Shown one piece after another: positions 28,692-38,028 of a stretch of 64,000 bases of DNA; the stretch's first letter is position 1, and the number at the start of each line of letters is the position of its first letter. The notes below the pieces were generated by a model that was given only the letters and a program-made list of their open reading frames with translations, was not told where the DNA came from and ran no database searches. The translations under genes were made by a program, and so were the position numbers. The DNA is from Segetibacter sp. (lineage in GTDB: Bacteria; Bacteroidota; Bacteroidia; Chitinophagales; Chitinophagaceae), in the NCBI GenBank assembly GCA_028288485.1, contig JAQBNO010000124.1:38594-102593 (forward strand), given 5' to 3'.

Positions 28692-29683
28692 CCCTTTCCA
28701 TCATTTGTCCTACATATAATGAAGAGCGATACATTGCTCAAACACTCGAAAGCTTTATCAGTCAAAAACATACTTTATTTGACCTGGAGGTTTTGATCTG
28801 TGATGGAAGGTCTACCGACAGAACAAGGGATATTGTGACGCAATATTCCAATACTTTTCCCAATATTCGTTTAATTGATAATCCCGATCGAAAAACTCCT
28901 TTCGCATTTAATGCAGGATTAAGAGCGGCGACTGGTGAATATATTGCCATTTTAGGCGCTCATACCAAATACGATGCAAACTATTTGCAGGTGTGTTATG
29001 ATGAACTGGTCGCTTCAAAATCGGTGGGGTGTACAGGAAGAGTTATTACAAAAGCCGCTTACAATAATTTTGAAGCAAAGCTTGCTGAGTGGGTGATGCT
29101 AAGCAGTTTCGGTGTTTCTACGTCATCTTTCCGCGCCATGCGTGAAGGATACGTTCATTCGGTAAACTTCCCGGTTTTTCGGAAGCAGGCGCTGTTGGAT
29201 TTAGGTGGTTACGACACTAAACTCGAAAGAAACCAGGATAACGACATGAACCAACGGCTGCTCGATGCGGGTCACAAATTGTACTGCACCTGGAAAACCA
29301 AATGTTATTACCGGCCACCTGCCGACCTTAAAAACTTATTTAAATACGGTTATCGCAGTGGCTTTTGGAATGCCAAAAGCGTAATGCTTTATTCACGTTC
29401 TATGAGGCCGCACCACCTAATACCATTCTTTTTTGCATCCGGCATTATATTATCATCAATAGGGGGGCTGGTAGAAAAAATATTTTTTAAAACAAACTAC
29501 CTCTGGTCTCTATTAGGCATTGTCGTAAGTCTCCATTTAGTTGCCGGAATCTTATATGCCGTCCGGTCATTGAAATACGAGAATGATGGCAGAAAAATAG
29601 TTTTGCCATTCATTTTCTTTGCCTTCCATTTCTCCTATGGCTGGGGCACACTCAGGGGCTTTTTAAAAGGGAAGAAGTATTAA
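28688..29683 (+). CDS. Glycosyltransferase family 2 (ExoA-like)
   Basis: A 331-residue GT2 enzyme with an N-terminal GT-A domain and two or three hydrophobic segments at about residues 240-320. SIICPTYNEERYIAQTLESF opens the domain; VLICDGRSTDRT and ILGAHTKYDANYL are the nucleotide- and metal-site segments, with an unusual GAH in place of the DxD. ERNQDNDMNQRLLDAGHKLY is the catalytic-base (ED/ND) motif. This resembles succinoglycan ExoA. It is coupled to the preceding aminotransferase by a 4-bp overlap. Confidence 0.82.
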   Translation: MTLSIICPTYNEERYIAQTLESFISQKHTLFDLEVLICDGRSTDRTRDIVTQYSNTFPNIRLIDNPDRKTPFAFNAGLRAATGEYIAILGAHTKYDANYLQVCYDELVASKSVGCTGRVITKAAYNNFEAKLAEWVMLSSFGVSTSSFRAMREGYVHSVNFPVFRKQALLDLGGYDTKLERNQDNDMNQRLLDAGHKLYCTWKTKCYYRPPADLKNLFKYGYRSGFWNAKSVMLYSRSMRPHHLIPFFFASGIILSSIGGLVEKIFFKTNYLWSLLGIVVSLHLVAGILYAVRSLKYENDGRKIVLPFIFFAFHFSYGWGTLRGFLKGKKY

Positions 29684-29724
29684 ACACGTTCCTTTTTGCT
29701 TAAAAAGTTGTTGTAACACCTGAT

Positions 29725-29783
29725 ATTTTTTGTGTGCCGTCTTTTAATCTTCATTCACCCGCCGTTGCCACGCTCGCTTGTAC
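29725..29783 (-). repeat. 58-bp dispersed repeat, GCGTGGC-core copy
   Basis: Minus strand: GTACAAGCGAGCGTGGCAAC, tail GACGGCACACAAAAAA. Length 59 bp. Confidence 0.75.
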
Positions 29784-30180
29784 TGTATGGCATTATTCAA
29801 CATCGCGGTTCTTGCCCTGTGCCGGTCAATGGTTTCTGAGCCTTTGAAAGGGTTACACTCTTCTGCCTTCGTGCCAGTATTCTTCGTTTTTTCCCTCTGA
29901 TTGCAAATAGTTTTCTAACAGCTTCATGTCTTTCGGTTTGTTTAGCATGTATATATTTCAAAAGTTAATACGTTAATATTGTGATTAGAGCCTGAAGAAT
30001 ATCCACATGCGGCTTTAGGTTGCTTTTTAAAATCTATAATTGCAGTAAAAGAATTTAAGAAAGCTAAAATTTTAATACTTTTTTAATCACTATTGATTTA
30101 ACAAATCCTAAAAATGATTGTCCTAACGGCAAAGATGAACACTTCCGCTGTTCGCGAACTGCCTGGTATTTGTACCAAAC

Positions 30181-30238
30181 GCACAAGAGTGCGACGCAAC
30201 GATGATTAACCGGAGTTACAAAGCTGGTAACAAAAAAA
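30181..30238 (+). repeat. 58-bp dispersed repeat, GCGACGC-core copy
   Basis: GCACAAGAGTGCGACGCAAC then GATG; tail GCTGGTAACAAAAAAA. It ends 110 bp before the aminotransferase start at 30348. Confidence 0.8.
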
Positions 30239-30347
30239 TCGGGTAACTATTGTTCGGGCTGTTAGAATAATAAAAACAATCCGGTGGGAAATTTTTTGAT
30301 GAGCGTTGACGTTTATCAAACTATTAAAGAACCACCGACTGATATAA

Positions 30348-31562
30348 ATGAAAGTACCATTTTCGCCGCCTTTTATAGATGATGACGTAAAAAATGAAGT
30401 GATATCGGCGCTTGAAAGCGGATGGATAACCACAGGACCAAAAGTGAAAGCACTTGAACAGGAAACTGCAAAATATGCAGGTATTGAACACGTGCTTTGT
30501 GTGAACTCTGCAACTTCGGGTTTGATGCTAGTGTTGCATTGGCTTGGAATTGGCGAGGGCGACGAAGTAATTGTTCCGGCTTATACTTATTGTGCAACTG
30601 CCCTGGCAGTTATGCATGTTGGCGCCAGGCCTGTAATGGTTGATGTAAAAGAAGACTTCAATATAGACCCAGAAAAGGTAAAGGCAGCCATTACCAATAA
30701 AACAAAGGCCATAATGCCGGTAGACTTTGCCGGGTGGCCATGCGATTATGATGCACTGTTCGCCGTAGTCAACGATCGGGATATTGTAAAACAGTTTGAT
30801 GCTAAAGGAAAGGTACAGCAACAATTGGGAAGGATTGCAATAGTGGCAGATGCAGCCCATTCTTTTGGCGCAGAATATAAACATAAGAGAACAGGTAAGC
30901 TTGCTGACATAACCGTTTTTTCTTACCACGCTGTAAAAAACCTTACAACTGCCGAAGGCGGTGCTGTTTGCATTACCATGCCTTCTCCTTTTGATAATGC
31001 TGAAGTTTATAAAACCCTTCGGTTGTGGAGCTTAAACGGGCAAACTAAAGACGCCTTTTCGAAGAGTCAGTCAGGCGGATGGAGATACGATATCGTATAT
31101 GCAGGGTTCAAAATAAACATGCCTGATGTTTGTGCGGCCATTGGTTTAGCGCAAATCAGGAAATACGATGTGGCTGTGTGGGAGGAGCGAAAAAGGGTTT
31201 TTGAATATTATTCAAATGAGTTTTCAAAAGACAGCTGGGCGCAACTTCCTCCCTATAACCATGAGGGAAGCCGGTGCAGTTATCACCTGTACCCGTTACG
31301 GATAAAAGACATAACAGAAGAGCAGAGAGATAGGATTATTGACAGGATCTCGCTGGCAGAAGTGGCTGTAAATGTCCACTTTATACCATTGCCTTTACTG
31401 TCGGTCTTTAAGGAGTTGCAGTATGAAATGAGTAATTATCCTGTCACATATCACAATTATTCAAGGGAGATTTCTTTACCTATCTACCCGCAGCTAAACA
31501 ATAACATTTGTGAACACATCGTTAAGGTAGTTAGGGAAGCCGTAATAGAAATAATAGGATAA
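30348..31562 (+). CDS. PLP-dependent sugar aminotransferase (DegT/DnrJ/EryC1; PglE/ArnB-like)
   Basis: A 404-residue aminotransferase, longer than the one at 27585 because of an insert near residues 130-160 (ALFAVVNDRDIVKQ). GEGDEVIVPAYTYCATA near 65-80, VADAAHSFGAE near 165 and FSYHAVKNLTTAEGGAV near 190 (Schiff-base Lys) are canonical. It sits directly before a PglC-like transferase and near a 4,6-dehydratase, so it most likely aminates the 4-keto sugar made by the latter. The sequence gives no direct proof of the substrate. Its stop overlaps the next start by one base. Confidence 0.82.
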   Translation: MKVPFSPPFIDDDVKNEVISALESGWITTGPKVKALEQETAKYAGIEHVLCVNSATSGLMLVLHWLGIGEGDEVIVPAYTYCATALAVMHVGARPVMVDVKEDFNIDPEKVKAAITNKTKAIMPVDFAGWPCDYDALFAVVNDRDIVKQFDAKGKVQQQLGRIAIVADAAHSFGAEYKHKRTGKLADITVFSYHAVKNLTTAEGGAVCITMPSPFDNAEVYKTLRLWSLNGQTKDAFSKSQSGGWRYDIVYAGFKINMPDVCAAIGLAQIRKYDVAVWEERKRVFEYYSNEFSKDSWAQLPPYNHEGSRCSYHLYPLRIKDITEEQRDRIIDRISLAEVAVNVHFIPLPLLSVFKELQYEMSNYPVTYHNYSREISLPIYPQLNNNICEHIVKVVREAVIEIIG

Positions 31563-32161
31563 TGGATGTAATTAGAAGTCTGGATTTCTTTTTTTCACTG
31601 GTGGGATTAATTATCTTATCACCTATTCTGTTACTCGTTGCTTTGATTATAAAACTAACATCCCGCGGACCGGTTTTCTTCAAACAAAACAGGGTAGGAA
31701 AGGACGGTAAAGATTTTAAGGTGTACAAGTTCAGGAGCATGTATATCGATGCAGACAAAAAAGGTTTTCTAACGGTGGGGGGTAAAGATAACAGGATAAC
31801 AAGCGTGGGATACTATCTTCGCAAATTCAAGTTGGATGAGTTACCTCAACTAATAAATGTGCTGAAAGGAGAGATGAGCATTGTTGGTCCGAGGCCTGAA
31901 TTAAGAAGGTACGTCGACATGTATTCGGAAGAACAACGGAAAGCATTAAAGGTTCTACCGGGTATTACTGACTATGCTTCTATCGAGTACAGGAATGAGA
32001 ACGACTTGCTTGCATCTTCAAATAACCCTGAAGAATTTTATGTGAAAGAGATTTTGCCAAGAAAGATTGAGCTAAATTTTATGTATATAAATAACCGTAG
32101 CTTAAAGGAATACTTCAAAATCATTTTGAAAACTGTGGGTACATCTGTAAAGGGTAGGTAA
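31562..32161 (+). CDS. Initiating phosphosugar transferase (PglC/WcaJ-type, bacterial sugar transferase)
   Basis: This enzyme transfers a sugar-1-phosphate from a UDP-sugar to undecaprenyl phosphate, starting the glycan on the inner membrane. The short 199-residue form has one N-terminal membrane helix (residues ~8-32) and the catalytic domain. GPVFFKQNRVGKDGK, KFRSMYIDAD, KLDELPQLINVLKGEMSIVGPRPEL and PGITDYASIEYRNE are family motifs, in order. The absence of the four-helix WcaJ N-terminus makes it PglC-like. Start ATG shares a base with the previous stop (TAATG). Confidence 0.9.
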   Translation: MDVIRSLDFFFSLVGLIILSPILLLVALIIKLTSRGPVFFKQNRVGKDGKDFKVYKFRSMYIDADKKGFLTVGGKDNRITSVGYYLRKFKLDELPQLINVLKGEMSIVGPRPELRRYVDMYSEEQRKALKVLPGITDYASIEYRNENDLLASSNNPEEFYVKEILPRKIELNFMYINNRSLKEYFKIILKTVGTSVKGR

Positions 32162-32400
32162 GAAACCGGTTCAAATATTAGTAGGGAATGCGGCAATGGG
32201 CGGAGGTCAATTTGAAGCAACCTTTCTTTTCCCTTTTCCGTCATTAGGAGAACGGGAGAATAGTTGCAACAAGTTGTGTAGAGAAAAACACAAATCCGGG
32301 GCAGTTTTATATCCATTATTCTCTTTGAAACATTTCGTGTTTTTCATGAAATTAACGATTGGTTGATGGGAAAAATCTGTTCAATTAAACAAACAAGGTT

Positions 32401-34368
32401 GTGAAAAACTTAAGGAAATTTTTATTACGGAATCGAATTGCACCTAAATGGCTCATATTTGTATTAGACCTTAGTATTTGCTGTTTCGCAATTGTTTACG
32501 CAAATTACCTTCGTTTAAATTTCGACATTCCTCTTATTCACTCCATTGATATGATAGATGACCTTATAGTTACTATCATAACAAACTCCATACTTTTTTA
32601 TGTCTTTCGTACCTATCATGGTATTATCAGGCTCTCCGGTTTCCAGGAAGCATTTCGAAGCATCTCTGCTGTTTTTTACTCGTTTTTTATAATGCTTTTG
32701 TTGAATGTTCTTCTGAAAGTATTTGCATTTGCGCCATTTATTCCAACTTCAGTTTTATTCATTTACTTCTTTATTTCTTCATTTTCGGTTTTCGGGTATC
32801 GTCTTTTAGTAAAGCACCTTTACCATATCAGCGTTAACCAGGAAGATAATATTCATATTGTTATTTATGGAGCAGAATTAAATGGCTCTGTATTAAAGAA
32901 AACAATTGAGCAAACGTCGAACAATCGCTATAAAATTGTCGCTTTTATTGATGATGATGAAAACCTCTTTGGTAAAACAATTGACAACATAAAGATTTAC
33001 TCTTTCAGCCAGGTGCAGAGTGTGATTAAAACGTGGCAGATTAAGATGTTGTTTTTTGCACGCCAGGATTTTGATCTGAATCAAAAGAACAAAATAGTTG
33101 ACTATTGCCTTGAACAAAATATAAAGGTGATGAACATTCCGCCAATGGGTGAATGGATACAGGGGCACCTCAATATTAACCAGTTGCGGGAAGTAAAGAT
33201 TGATGAATTGCTGGGGCGTCCGCAGATCAGTTTGAAAAATGAACACGTATTGAATTTGTTGCGCAATAAAAAAGTTTTAATAACAGGTGCTGCCGGTTCA
33301 ATTGGAAGTGAACTTGCCCGCCAAATCGCCGTAATTAATCCTTATTCACTTATTATTTGCGACCAGACCGAAACCGGTTTATACGAACTTGAATATGAGT
33401 TACAAAAGAAATATCAGCTTGGCAATAGTTTAAAAGTGTTTTTGGGTGATGTGAAAGATGATAAGGCAATGAACAACATGTTCAGTCAATATACGCCTAA
33501 CATCGTGTTTCATGCGGCGGCTTACAAACATGTTCCGATGATGGAAAACCACCCCTCGGAGGCGGTGCGGAATAATGTTTTAGGAACGAAGGTCCTGGCA
33601 GATTTATCGGAGTTTTATAACGTAGAAAGGTTCCTGTTTGTATCGACCGATAAGGCAATCAACCCAACAAATGTGATGGGTGCTTCAAAACGTATTGCTG
33701 AAATTTATTGCCAGTCTTTACAAACGAGAGAATTTGTGCCGGTTATAGATGAAGGAATTATACAGTTGACCCCGCGGAATACAAAAACCAAGTTCATTAC
33801 TACGAGGTTTGGCAATGTATTAGGTTCAAACGGTTCGGTTATTCCACGCTTCCAGGAACAAATCACTAAAGGTGGTCCTGTAACGGTAACTCATCCTGAT
33901 ATTATCCGTTACTTCATGACAATTCCTGAAGCTTGCTCCCTGGTGCTGGAGGCAGTAACGATGGGCAACGGCGGAGAGGTATTCTTATTTGATATGGGTG
34001 AACCGGTTAAAATACTTGACCTGGCAAGAAAAATGATCAAGCTCGCGGGTTTAACTCCAGGTAAAGAAATTGATATTAAGTTTACCGGGTTAAGACCAGG
34101 AGAAAAACTGTACGAGGAGTTATTGAATAAAGAAGAGGAGGTAATCCCAACACATAATAAGAAGATCCTGATTGCGAAAGTTATCGAGTACGATTACCAA
34201 AAAGTTTCCATAAGCATTGATAAGGTTTTGAGTATCGCTATTCAAAACAAAGATGAAGATGTTGTTAAACAAATGAAGCGGATTGTACCGGAGTACATTA
34301 GCAATAATTCAATTTACGAAGCGATGGATGAAGAAATCCTCGCACCTACCTTCACTTCTCATGGATAG
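32401..34368 (+). CDS. Membrane-bound UDP-sugar 4,6-dehydratase (PglF/WbpM/CapD type)
   Basis: A 655-residue enzyme that removes water from UDP-GlcNAc to give the 4-keto-6-deoxy sugar. Residues 1-145 hold four membrane helices. A first nucleotide-binding region follows (VIYGAELNG near 160), then the catalytic SDR domain with VLITGAAGSIGSELARQ near 297. STDKAINPTNVMGASKR near 420 has the MxxxK of this family in place of YxxxK. Start is GTG at 32401. With the aminotransferase and PglC-like gene it forms a set able to make and load a 4-amino-4,6-dideoxy sugar. Confidence 0.9.
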   Translation: MKNLRKFLLRNRIAPKWLIFVLDLSICCFAIVYANYLRLNFDIPLIHSIDMIDDLIVTIITNSILFYVFRTYHGIIRLSGFQEAFRSISAVFYSFFIMLLLNVLLKVFAFAPFIPTSVLFIYFFISSFSVFGYRLLVKHLYHISVNQEDNIHIVIYGAELNGSVLKKTIEQTSNNRYKIVAFIDDDENLFGKTIDNIKIYSFSQVQSVIKTWQIKMLFFARQDFDLNQKNKIVDYCLEQNIKVMNIPPMGEWIQGHLNINQLREVKIDELLGRPQISLKNEHVLNLLRNKKVLITGAAGSIGSELARQIAVINPYSLIICDQTETGLYELEYELQKKYQLGNSLKVFLGDVKDDKAMNNMFSQYTPNIVFHAAAYKHVPMMENHPSEAVRNNVLGTKVLADLSEFYNVERFLFVSTDKAINPTNVMGASKRIAEIYCQSLQTREFVPVIDEGIIQLTPRNTKTKFITTRFGNVLGSNGSVIPRFQEQITKGGPVTVTHPDIIRYFMTIPEACSLVLEAVTMGNGGEVFLFDMGEPVKILDLARKMIKLAGLTPGKEIDIKFTGLRPGEKLYEELLNKEEEVIPTHNKKILIAKVIEYDYQKVSISIDKVLSIAIQNKDEDVVKQMKRIVPEYISNNSIYEAMDEEILAPTFTSHG

Positions 34369-34400
34369 TTAATATCTTGCGGTCTGAACTCAATTGTTAC

Positions 34401-35150
34401 ATGTTTAATTTTTTCAAAAGATCCCCTAAACTAGTTGAGGCTGATCTGTCGTTCCTGGGAATAGATATGCATTCGCATCTTTTACCAGGCCTTGATGACG
34501 GGTTACAGGAACTGGAAACAACAGTTGAATTCATTAAGGATCTGCAAAAGCTGGGCTATCGTAAACTTATTTGTACTCCACATATTTTATCAGATTTATA
34601 CCCTAACAGTCCCGAAACTATATTGCCCAAGCTGGACCTGGTAAGAAACGCATTGAAAGAGGCTAATGTAAGTGTAGAGGTGCAGGCTGCTGCTGAATAT
34701 ATGGTGGACCATGATTTTGCTACATTGGTAAAACGTTCAAAGAAAGAAGAGCTATTAACGATTGCCGGCGATTATATTCTCATCGAAATGTCTTATATAT
34801 CTGCTTCTCCAAACTTCGAACAAACGGTTTTTGATTTAAGAATGCTTGGTTTGCAGCCTATCCTTGCTCATCCTGAAAGGTATTCTTACTATCATCAGCA
34901 GTTTAACCAATATGAAAGATTTAAGGAGATTGGGTGTAAACTGCAGGTAAACCTGTTGTCATTGTCAGGTGTTTATGGACCTCATGTGAAAAAGACGGCG
35001 GAAAAGTTATTTAAAAACCAAATGGTCGACTTCCTGGGAACAGATCTGCACCACAGCAAACACCTGGCGATGTTAAAACACCTGGCAACAAGAAAAGATT
35101 TTTTAGATTTGGTAAGTAACGCTGAATTATTAAATAAAACGCTGCTGTAA
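34401..35150 (+). CDS. Tyrosine-protein phosphatase, PHP fold (CpsB/YwqE type)
   Basis: Such manganese-dependent phosphatases remove phosphate from the tyrosine kinase that controls chain length or export. Metal ligands are seen in DMHSHLLPGLDDG near residue 22, in CTPHI, in AEYMVDHDF, in LAHPERY and in GTDLHHSKH near the end. I start it at ATG 34401 (M-F-N-F-F-K-R), giving 249 residues; a TTG at 34377 would add eight. No matching BY-kinase or Wzz is in the window. It is the last gene of the locus and is followed by a terminator. Confidence 0.85.
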   Translation: MFNFFKRSPKLVEADLSFLGIDMHSHLLPGLDDGLQELETTVEFIKDLQKLGYRKLICTPHILSDLYPNSPETILPKLDLVRNALKEANVSVEVQAAAEYMVDHDFATLVKRSKKEELLTIAGDYILIEMSYISASPNFEQTVFDLRMLGLQPILAHPERYSYYHQQFNQYERFKEIGCKLQVNLLSLSGVYGPHVKKTAEKLFKNQMVDFLGTDLHHSKHLAMLKHLATRKDFLDLVSNAELLNKTLL

Positions 35151-35161
35151 TTGATTTTGCC

Positions 35162-35208
35162 GGTATAATAAAAAAAGGTAGTGATCAGCTACCTTTTTTT
35201 ATTATACC
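35162..35208. terminator. Bidirectional terminator closing the polysaccharide locus
   Basis: Near-perfect inverted repeat: GGTATAATAAAAAAAGGTAG, a short TGATCA centre, then CTACC, a T-run and ATTATACC. A- and T-runs on either side let it serve both the + gene ending at 35150 and the convergent - gene ending at 35220. Confidence 0.85.
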
Positions 35209-35219
35209 CCTTTTGTTGT

Positions 35220-36380
35220 TTATGGTTTCAAAATTACCTTAACGCAATTATCTTCTTTTTTATTAAAGATATCGTAGGCATGAGCTGCAGCCGAAAGCGG
35301 CAAGCGGTGAGTGATGATGTCGTCGAGCCTTATTTTGCCTTCTTCCACCCAACGGTTTAATTCGTCTATGAAGGTATGAGCAGGTGCCTGCCCCGCACGA
35401 ATGGTAAGTCCTTTGTCAAATATCTGGTGCCATGGGAAGTTATCGTAAGGGTATCCATACACTCCAACTACAGAGACGGTGCCCCCGCGACGAACTGCAG
35501 AAAGGCACATACGTAATGCATTAATGGTACCTTTTTCCATTCTTATAACACTCGCTACACGATCTAACATGCTGCGGTCTGCTTCCATACCAACAGCGTC
35601 AATCACTACATCTGCACCACGTCCATTAGTCATCGACCTTATTTCCTCAATAGCATGGTCGTTATCTTTTACGTTAATTATCTCTGCTCCGCACACACTC
35701 TTAGCCATGGTTAAACGGTAGTCCTCAATATCGAGCGCAATTACTTTCGATGCGCCACGTAACCACGCCACTTTCATTGCCATCAGGCCAACCGGGCCAC
35801 ATCCAAAAACAGCCACGGTTTCACCACCTTTTACGCCTCCCCATTCAACTGCGGCATAACCCGTTGGCAGAATGTCGGTAAGAAATAACACCTGTTCATC
35901 GGTAAGTGCATCTGAAACTTTCCTTGGCCCAAAGTCGGCATAAGGCACTCTCACATATTCTGCCTGGCCGCCATCATACCCACCATACAAGTCAGTATAG
36001 CCAAATAAAGCTCCTCCTTTCCCGGTTAACAACCCACCTTCGGGCCCATAGTTGTCGGGATTTGAATTTTCACAATGACCAACTAAACCGGTGTTACAAA
36101 AATAGCATCCGCCGCATGCAACCGGAAATGGTACAATTACGCGATCTCCCTTTTTCAGTTTGGTAACATTACTTCCTATGTCTTCAACAATGCCCATGAA
36201 TTCATGGCCTAAAACCATGTTTCGGGGTTGAGGAAACATACCATTATAAATATGGAGGTCAGAACCGCAAATCGCTGTTGATGTAACTCTTATTATGGCA
36301 TCTCCCTGTTGTTTAATTTCCGGGTCGGGCACATTATCGACCCTGATATCTTTCGGATTGTGGAATACTGCAGCTTTCAT
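35220..36380 (-). CDS. Zinc-dependent alcohol dehydrogenase
   Basis: Medium-chain dehydrogenase of 386 residues. Start set at 36380 (MKAAVFHNPKDI): the frame runs further upstream but that part has no homology and crosses an intergenic repeat. ICGSDLHIYNG near residue 38 and GHEFMGIVEDIG near 62 carry the catalytic zinc ligands; CGGCYFCNTGLVGHC near 95-110 gives the four structural-zinc cysteines; VFGCGPVGLMA near 190 binds NAD(P). It resembles the glutathione-independent formaldehyde/threonine dehydrogenase-like branch. Convergent with the phosphatase; substrate unknown. Confidence 0.87.
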   Translation of the reverse strand: MKAAVFHNPKDIRVDNVPDPEIKQQGDAIIRVTSTAICGSDLHIYNGMFPQPRNMVLGHEFMGIVEDIGSNVTKLKKGDRVIVPFPVACGGCYFCNTGLVGHCENSNPDNYGPEGGLLTGKGGALFGYTDLYGGYDGGQAEYVRVPYADFGPRKVSDALTDEQVLFLTDILPTGYAAVEWGGVKGGETVAVFGCGPVGLMAMKVAWLRGASKVIALDIEDYRLTMAKSVCGAEIINVKDNDHAIEEIRSMTNGRGADVVIDAVGMEADRSMLDRVASVIRMEKGTINALRMCLSAVRRGGTVSVVGVYGYPYDNFPWHQIFDKGLTIRAGQAPAHTFIDELNRWVEEGKIRLDDIITHRLPLSAAAHAYDIFNKKEDNCVKVILKP

Positions 36381-36619
36381 TAAAGTGGTTTTAAAATTTA
36401 AAAAACATCTACCCCGATAGGTGTAAGTGTTTAAATGATTAAAAAAAATATGCCATAAAAATGAAGCAATCGATAATGAAACTGTTTGGGGAAGCTTAGG
36501 TGAATGTGAAGAAAGTTTAAACAATGATGGTACAGGCGGCGGTTCTCCGGTGTCACACCCTTTATTATTGTTAGCGAAGTCAATCAAATACGGTATTAAG
36601 TGTCGAAAATGTGTTTGCG

Positions 36620-36676
36620 GTACAAGTGAGTGACACAACGATGATGACCAAAGAACCAGGGATGGTTACCAAAAAT
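36620..36676 (+). repeat. 58-bp dispersed repeat, GTGACAC-core copy
   Basis: GTACAAGTGAGTGACACAAC then GATG; tail GGATGGTTACCAAAAA. Length 57 bp; one of the best-preserved copies. Confidence 0.85.
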
Positions 36677-36682
36677 ATTTGC

Positions 36683-36718
36683 AAAAAAAGAGGCGACCAA
36701 ACGGTCGCCTCTTTCAAA
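36683..36718 (-). terminator. Rho-independent terminator of ychF
   Basis: GAGGCGACC and GGTCGCCTC, 9-bp arms with an AAAC loop, flanked by A7 on the left, which is a T-run on the minus strand. It lies 20-50 bp past the ychF stop. Confidence 0.88.
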
Positions 36719-36738
36719 AATATTGTTCTTATTTCTAT

Positions 36739-37836
36739 TTATACGTTGAACCTGAAGTGCATGATATCTCCGTCTTCCACCAGGTAATCTTTACCCTGCA
36801 CCGATAGCTTTCCGTTATCACGACATGCTGCTTCGGACCCGTACTTTATAAAGTCGGTATATTTAATAACCTCGGCCCTGATAAAACCTTTTTCGAAATC
36901 GGTGTGAATGACGCCTGCTGCCTGCGGTGCAAGCATTCCTTTTGTAATGGTCCATGCCCTAACTTCCTGCACGCCTGCAGTAAAATAAGTTGCAAGGTTT
37001 AACAGGCGATAAGTTGAGGTGATAAGGCGGGCAACACCACTTTCATGTAGCCCCAGGTCTTCTAAAAACAACTGGCGATCTTCGAAGTTTTCCATCACCG
37101 CTATCTCACTTTCAATAGAGGCACTGATTAAAAGCGTTTCTGCCTTTTCATTTTTGACCGCTTCCTTTAACGCTTCCGAAAATTTATTTCCGCTTACAAC
37201 GCTTTTCTCATCTACGTTGCACACGTAGATAACCGGTTTCATGGTTAGCAAAAAAAGTTCGTCCAGGTGTTTTTCTTTATCCTCCGCGCTTACCTCGAAA
37301 CTCCGGGCGTTTTTACCCTCACCGATAAAAGTTCTCAATTCCTTCAACAGGTCATAGCCGCGAAGTAATTCTTTGTCTGCTGTTTTAGTCTTCTCGTTTC
37401 GGGCAATTTTCTTTTCGATACTTTCAAGGTCTTTTAGCTGAAGTTCGGTATCGATAATTTCTTTGTCTCTAACAGGATTAACACTTCCGTCGACGTGAAT
37501 AATATTATCATCTTCAAAACAACGAAGCACATGAATGATTGCATCGGTACTCCTGATGTTTCCTAAGAACTGGTTCCCCAGCCCTTCACCTTTGCTTGCA
37601 CCTTTAACAAGACCCGCAATGTCAACTATTTCAACCGTTGCAGGAACAACCCTTTGCGGGTTTACTATTTTTTCCAATGCAATCAGCCGTTCGTCAGGAA
37701 CGGTAATCACTCCAATATTAGGCTCGATCGTACAAAAAGGAAAGTTCGCAGCAACTGCCTTTGCATTACTTAGCGCATTAAATAAAGTTGATTTTCCCAC
37801 GTTTGGCAGCCCCACTATACCTGCTTGAAGACCCAT
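36739..37836 (-). CDS. ychF: Redox-regulated ATPase YchF (Obg-like ATPase)
   Basis: Universal P-loop protein that binds ribosomes and prefers ATP over GTP. Full family length of 365 residues. GLPNVGKSTLFNALS near residue 9 is G1; DIAGLVKGASKGEGLGNQFL near 71 is G3 with switch II; the coiled-coil segment runs at about 130-200; the C-terminal TGS domain ends with GSEAACRDNGKLSVQGKDYLVEDGDIMHFRFNV. All features are normal. A terminator follows and a TAnnTTTG element lies upstream. Confidence 0.97.
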   Translation of the reverse strand: MGLQAGIVGLPNVGKSTLFNALSNAKAVAANFPFCTIEPNIGVITVPDERLIALEKIVNPQRVVPATVEIVDIAGLVKGASKGEGLGNQFLGNIRSTDAIIHVLRCFEDDNIIHVDGSVNPVRDKEIIDTELQLKDLESIEKKIARNEKTKTADKELLRGYDLLKELRTFIGEGKNARSFEVSAEDKEKHLDELFLLTMKPVIYVCNVDEKSVVSGNKFSEALKEAVKNEKAETLLISASIESEIAVMENFEDRQLFLEDLGLHESGVARLITSTYRLLNLATYFTAGVQEVRAWTITKGMLAPQAAGVIHTDFEKGFIRAEVIKYTDFIKYGSEAACRDNGKLSVQGKDYLVEDGDIMHFRFNV

Positions 37837-37924
37837 TGTTATTTCTGATTTTTAAATTTTGTAATTTTTCGATTGCGGTTTCAACTCGTCGCTTGCCGCT
37901 TCCGACTTCCCCGCTTTTCGGCGG

Positions 37925-37932
37925 CAAAAGTA
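37925..37932 (-). promoter_or_regulatory. Putative Bacteroidota -7 promoter element of ychF
   Basis: TACTTTTG on the minus strand matches TAnnTTTG. It lies about 90 bp before the ychF start; I see no clear -33 TTG at the right distance. Confidence 0.4.
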
Positions 37933-38028
37933 GGTATTTGAAATTGAAACTATAGACGTATTATTGTGACCTTTAATTCAGATTGTTTCCCGCGGCATTT
38001 TAAACATTTCATTTAAACGATTTAATAA

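Larger units (their letters stand above)
29684..30347. other. 664-bp intergenic gap with two facing repeat copies
   Basis: It holds a reverse copy (29725-29783) and a forward copy (30181-30238) of the 58-bp repeat with GTAC ends facing inward. The region to the right of the reverse copy matches that beside the copy at 45458 (CTGTA..GCATTATTCA). No gene or RNA is recognised in the rest, which is A+T-rich. Confidence 0.6.
36381..36738. other. 358-bp gap: one repeat copy and a terminator
   Basis: Holds the ychF terminator (36690-36711) and a repeat copy at 36620. Between these and the dehydrogenase start no further gene is credible; an open frame on the minus strand here is an upstream extension without homology. 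Confidence 0.55.

Noticed and set aside
37..35150. Frequent GTG and TTG starts in the polysaccharide locus as a possible sign of transfer.
   Set aside because: Choice of start is uncertain by eye, and several are forced by overlaps; base composition does not visibly differ from neighbours.
36381..36638. An 86-residue N-terminal extension of the zinc dehydrogenase frame.
   Set aside because: The family start is at 36380; the extension is unlike any dehydrogenase and runs into a dispersed repeat.
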